Part shown: in pieces, positions 61,832 through 64,000 of the stretch
Position numbering within the stretch: the first letter of the stretch is position 1
Layout: each line of letters begins with the position of its first letter
Assembly (NCBI RefSeq): GCF_000003815.2
Contig: NC_049990.1
Span: 18,855,248 to 18,919,247 of the forward strand
Length of the DNA: 64,000 nt
Direction of reading: 5' to 3'
DNA from: Branchiostoma floridae
Lineage: Eukaryota > Chordata > Leptocardii > Amphioxiformes > Branchiostomatidae
Notes under the pieces: generated by a model
Seen by the model: only the letters and a program-made list of their open reading frames with translations
What the model was told of the DNA's origin: nothing
The model's database searches: none
Position numbers and translations under genes: made by a program

Positions 61832-64000
61832 CTGTTGATGGTAAGAGCCAGAAACAGAATATGATACATTTTGACATTTACGAATGGTGGTTGTCTGCGC
61901 TTCCACACTAATCCATTAACGTGACATAAATGACATATGGTTTGGCAACAGTATGTTACAAAGAATCATTACCTGCTTTTACATACCAAAAACCCAGTAT
62001 ATGTAGGGTGTTTATTTTACTCGCACACAATACAACTAGAAAGGCCGACATTTGCTTAAGAGCAAATACAGCATATTTCAGCCATACCCCTTCCCACGCA
62101 ACATTGGACTGTTCCAAATCACCCCTGCGCAAAAATGGAACATCATATTAACAGTACATTATCCCCCAAAGTGGACTGGTATTGTGAATTGATTCCAGGT
62201 AAAAACAGAGCTTGCTTCTATTTTTCAGAAAATGACAATAATCACACCTTCCATTCAGAAAATTTTCATCATGACTGAAAATTGTTGAATGACTTCATGT
62301 AATGTCATTAACAATTTTCAGTACGATAACTAGGTGTAAGTTTAAAAAAGTATAAGCTCCTTGTGATGTGGGTACATTTATTATTGCAGTGAACTTTTTT
62401 TATTCAAGTAGGGCATACGATTTAATAATTATCAAGCAGGTGCAGGTACTGTAGGAGCGTTTGTTTTCTTCAAGCTGTAAAACTGTTAAACTGTTTTACT
62501 TTGTATGCAATCAGCCATCGAGCCTATTCTTATTTTAGTTTAACAACTTCCTGCCAGACCCGGAAGATACGATTGAACCTTGTTGGAGGATTTATTTTCG
62601 TCTGTCTGGTCAGTCTGTTCATACCCTGGCGCTGAGAGTGTTTTATTGGGCTGAAACTCTGGCAGTTTAAAGTTACTTACAATTTAAATGTTCAAAGTTT
62701 ATGTCAAACAACAACAGCACTAGCAAATGTGGCCACTATAGACAGGTGGTCACTATAGAGAAAATGCTGATCTATTGACTAGGAGCCATACGTTACACAT
62801 GATTTCAGTACACTGATCATTAATCATATAAACATTGCACAGGTAAGCCAATTGTTTAGATGTACAATTAAGTTCAAATAATTCTGAAGAGAAATATTGA
62901 TGAGAAAATAATCATTCTCGCCACTGTCTAACTTATAATTACGTATCAAAACTAAACGCAGATTTTCTAACTAACGCACCTTTCGCCGACTTCATCAAAG
63001 GACCGCCGGCTATCAATCAAACACGGCTGTTGATTAGACTTAGAGTTTCAAACAGTCATGTGCTGTGTGCCAGTTGACAGCGAACTTCATGCTACGTGAT
63101 GTTTTACATTGCTTGGACCTTCTTTCCTACAGCGGTGCTTCTACAAAATATTTAGACTGTAACACTGAGTCCCACATGTTTTATAGAATAGAATTTGACG
63201 CAGAACAGCGTTTTTGCTGGGTATATTTCTTGAAAAATGTCCGTGGGAATATCAGCGAGGCGGCGACGTAGGGATATCAGACCGTCAACAAAAGTCGCAC
63301 GGCGGCTAACGGCACAGCGAAGATACTAGCGCTGTAAATAAGCGCTTCAACTAAGGATGACAACCCGTACAATATTTTTGTATACTGTTGAGCTAAGTAA
63401 AGTTTGTTGTTTATGAGGTTTTAGTTGTCTTTGAAGCTTTGACCCGAAATATTCTAAAGTCAAACTGCTGAAGAGAAGTAACTGACTGCTACGATTATCG
63501 TAGATATGGCCCTAAAAAAAACTGATAAAAGAAGCCTTCTCAATAGTCTAAAATGCAAGACCTTCCGGGGGAGCTTCGCCCACCTGGGTCCCCCCCACAG
63601 TGGCCCTGCCCCTGAACCCCGCCAGGGACATTCGGCGGCCCCCGGACCCCTGTCCGACGCTTTGAAAAAATCCTGGCGAGAAGTCTGTACGGCCTGAGTC
63701 TTCAAGTTAACGTATTGTGTGGTCCCGCTTATGAATATTAATTAGCCTTCGCTTTCCTCTTCGCTGATTGGCTGAACCATTAATTGAATTAACTCTTCCT
63801 GCCGGCTAGACGCAGGTGCAGATGTCGGCTCTGTGGGGTGAACGTCCGAAAGGTCATGGCATGGAGAACGAAAGAAAACCAATTTCCCCTAAAAAAGTGC
63901 TGTAATTAAGCCTTTTACAGTACTTTATGCCAAAAATTTTACTTGGATCATTTTACCAACTATCTTATGCCTATCTATACCAAATGTTACTCATACCAGG
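61832..64000. other. Upstream intergenic or intronic region, no gene assigned
   Basis: The missing 5' exons of the PKD1-like gene could be here but none is convincing. A minus-strand open segment at about 62545-62655 (KTLSAPGYEQTDQTDENKSS) has a possible acceptor but only weak donors. 62035-62105 repeats the sequence at 34150-34215 (gacatttgcttgagagcaaa, tacagcatattt). 63540-63680 is a GC-rich block (ggggagcttcgcccacctgg, ccccgccagggacattcggc) of repeat-like appearance. Confidence 0.4.

Noticed and set aside
62545-62655. Additional upstream exon of the PKD1-like gene
   Set aside because: The peptide looks plausible but the donor choices are weak, the phase does not clearly fit the exon at 61831, and no domain is recognisable.
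63460-63705. 81-codon minus-strand frame and its plus-strand partner near 63.6 kb
   Set aside because: The GC-rich, low-complexity sequence looks like a repeat; no domain or splice support.

Overview
The window looks like nuclear DNA of an invertebrate deuterostome, most probably a cephalochordate (amphioxus). The reasons are spliced genes with short GT-AG introns, a polycystin-1-type receptor with a very large modular ectodomain, a local expansion of membrane progestin receptor (PAQR) genes, and many small dispersed repeats. The species call is an inference from gene content; no sequence search was possible.

Minus strand, about 61.8 kb down to 8.0 kb: one very large polycystin-1-like gene, incomplete at both ends. 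I place 50 exons with matching splice phases, about 15.3 kb of coding sequence (roughly 5,100 residues). The order is: LamG-like modules 1-3, WSC, LamG 4-6, a discoidin (F5/8C)-like domain, a PAN/apple-like domain, LamG 7, a second F5/8C-like domain, a second WSC, about 17-18 PKD repeats in one 6.2-kb exon, REJ, a GAIN-like region, a GPS autoproteolysis motif, TM1, PLAT and TM2. Every extracellular module from LamG2 to the second F5/8C domain is bounded by phase-1 introns. Sequence for the remaining membrane segments and the polycystin channel domain was not found between 8 kb and the window edge.

Plus strand, 45-60.5 kb: four tandem two-coding-exon genes for PAQR7/8-type membrane progestin receptors (320-321 residues each). 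All four lie inside one 16.6-kb intron of the polycystin-like gene, on the opposite strand. The repeated unit also carries a conserved candidate 5' UTR exon and a decayed reverse transcriptase fragment. Units 1 and 2 are almost identical downstream of the first coding exon. Unit 4 has a truncated ghost copy of that exon and a retroelement insertion.

First 8 kb: mostly repeats. A 72-bp minisatellite and a 121-bp repeat share a TCCGG motif. A 4,020-bp foldback-type element (3734-7753) has long inverted repeats built from 70-bp hairpin-forming tandem units, and is flanked by an 8-bp direct repeat. A plus-strand exon near 2.6 kb encodes a C-terminal ShKT-like domain. Introns of the large gene hold further mobile-element remains: a TIR element, a tRNA-derived SINE, LINE-type 3' tails, long inverted repeats and minisatellites.
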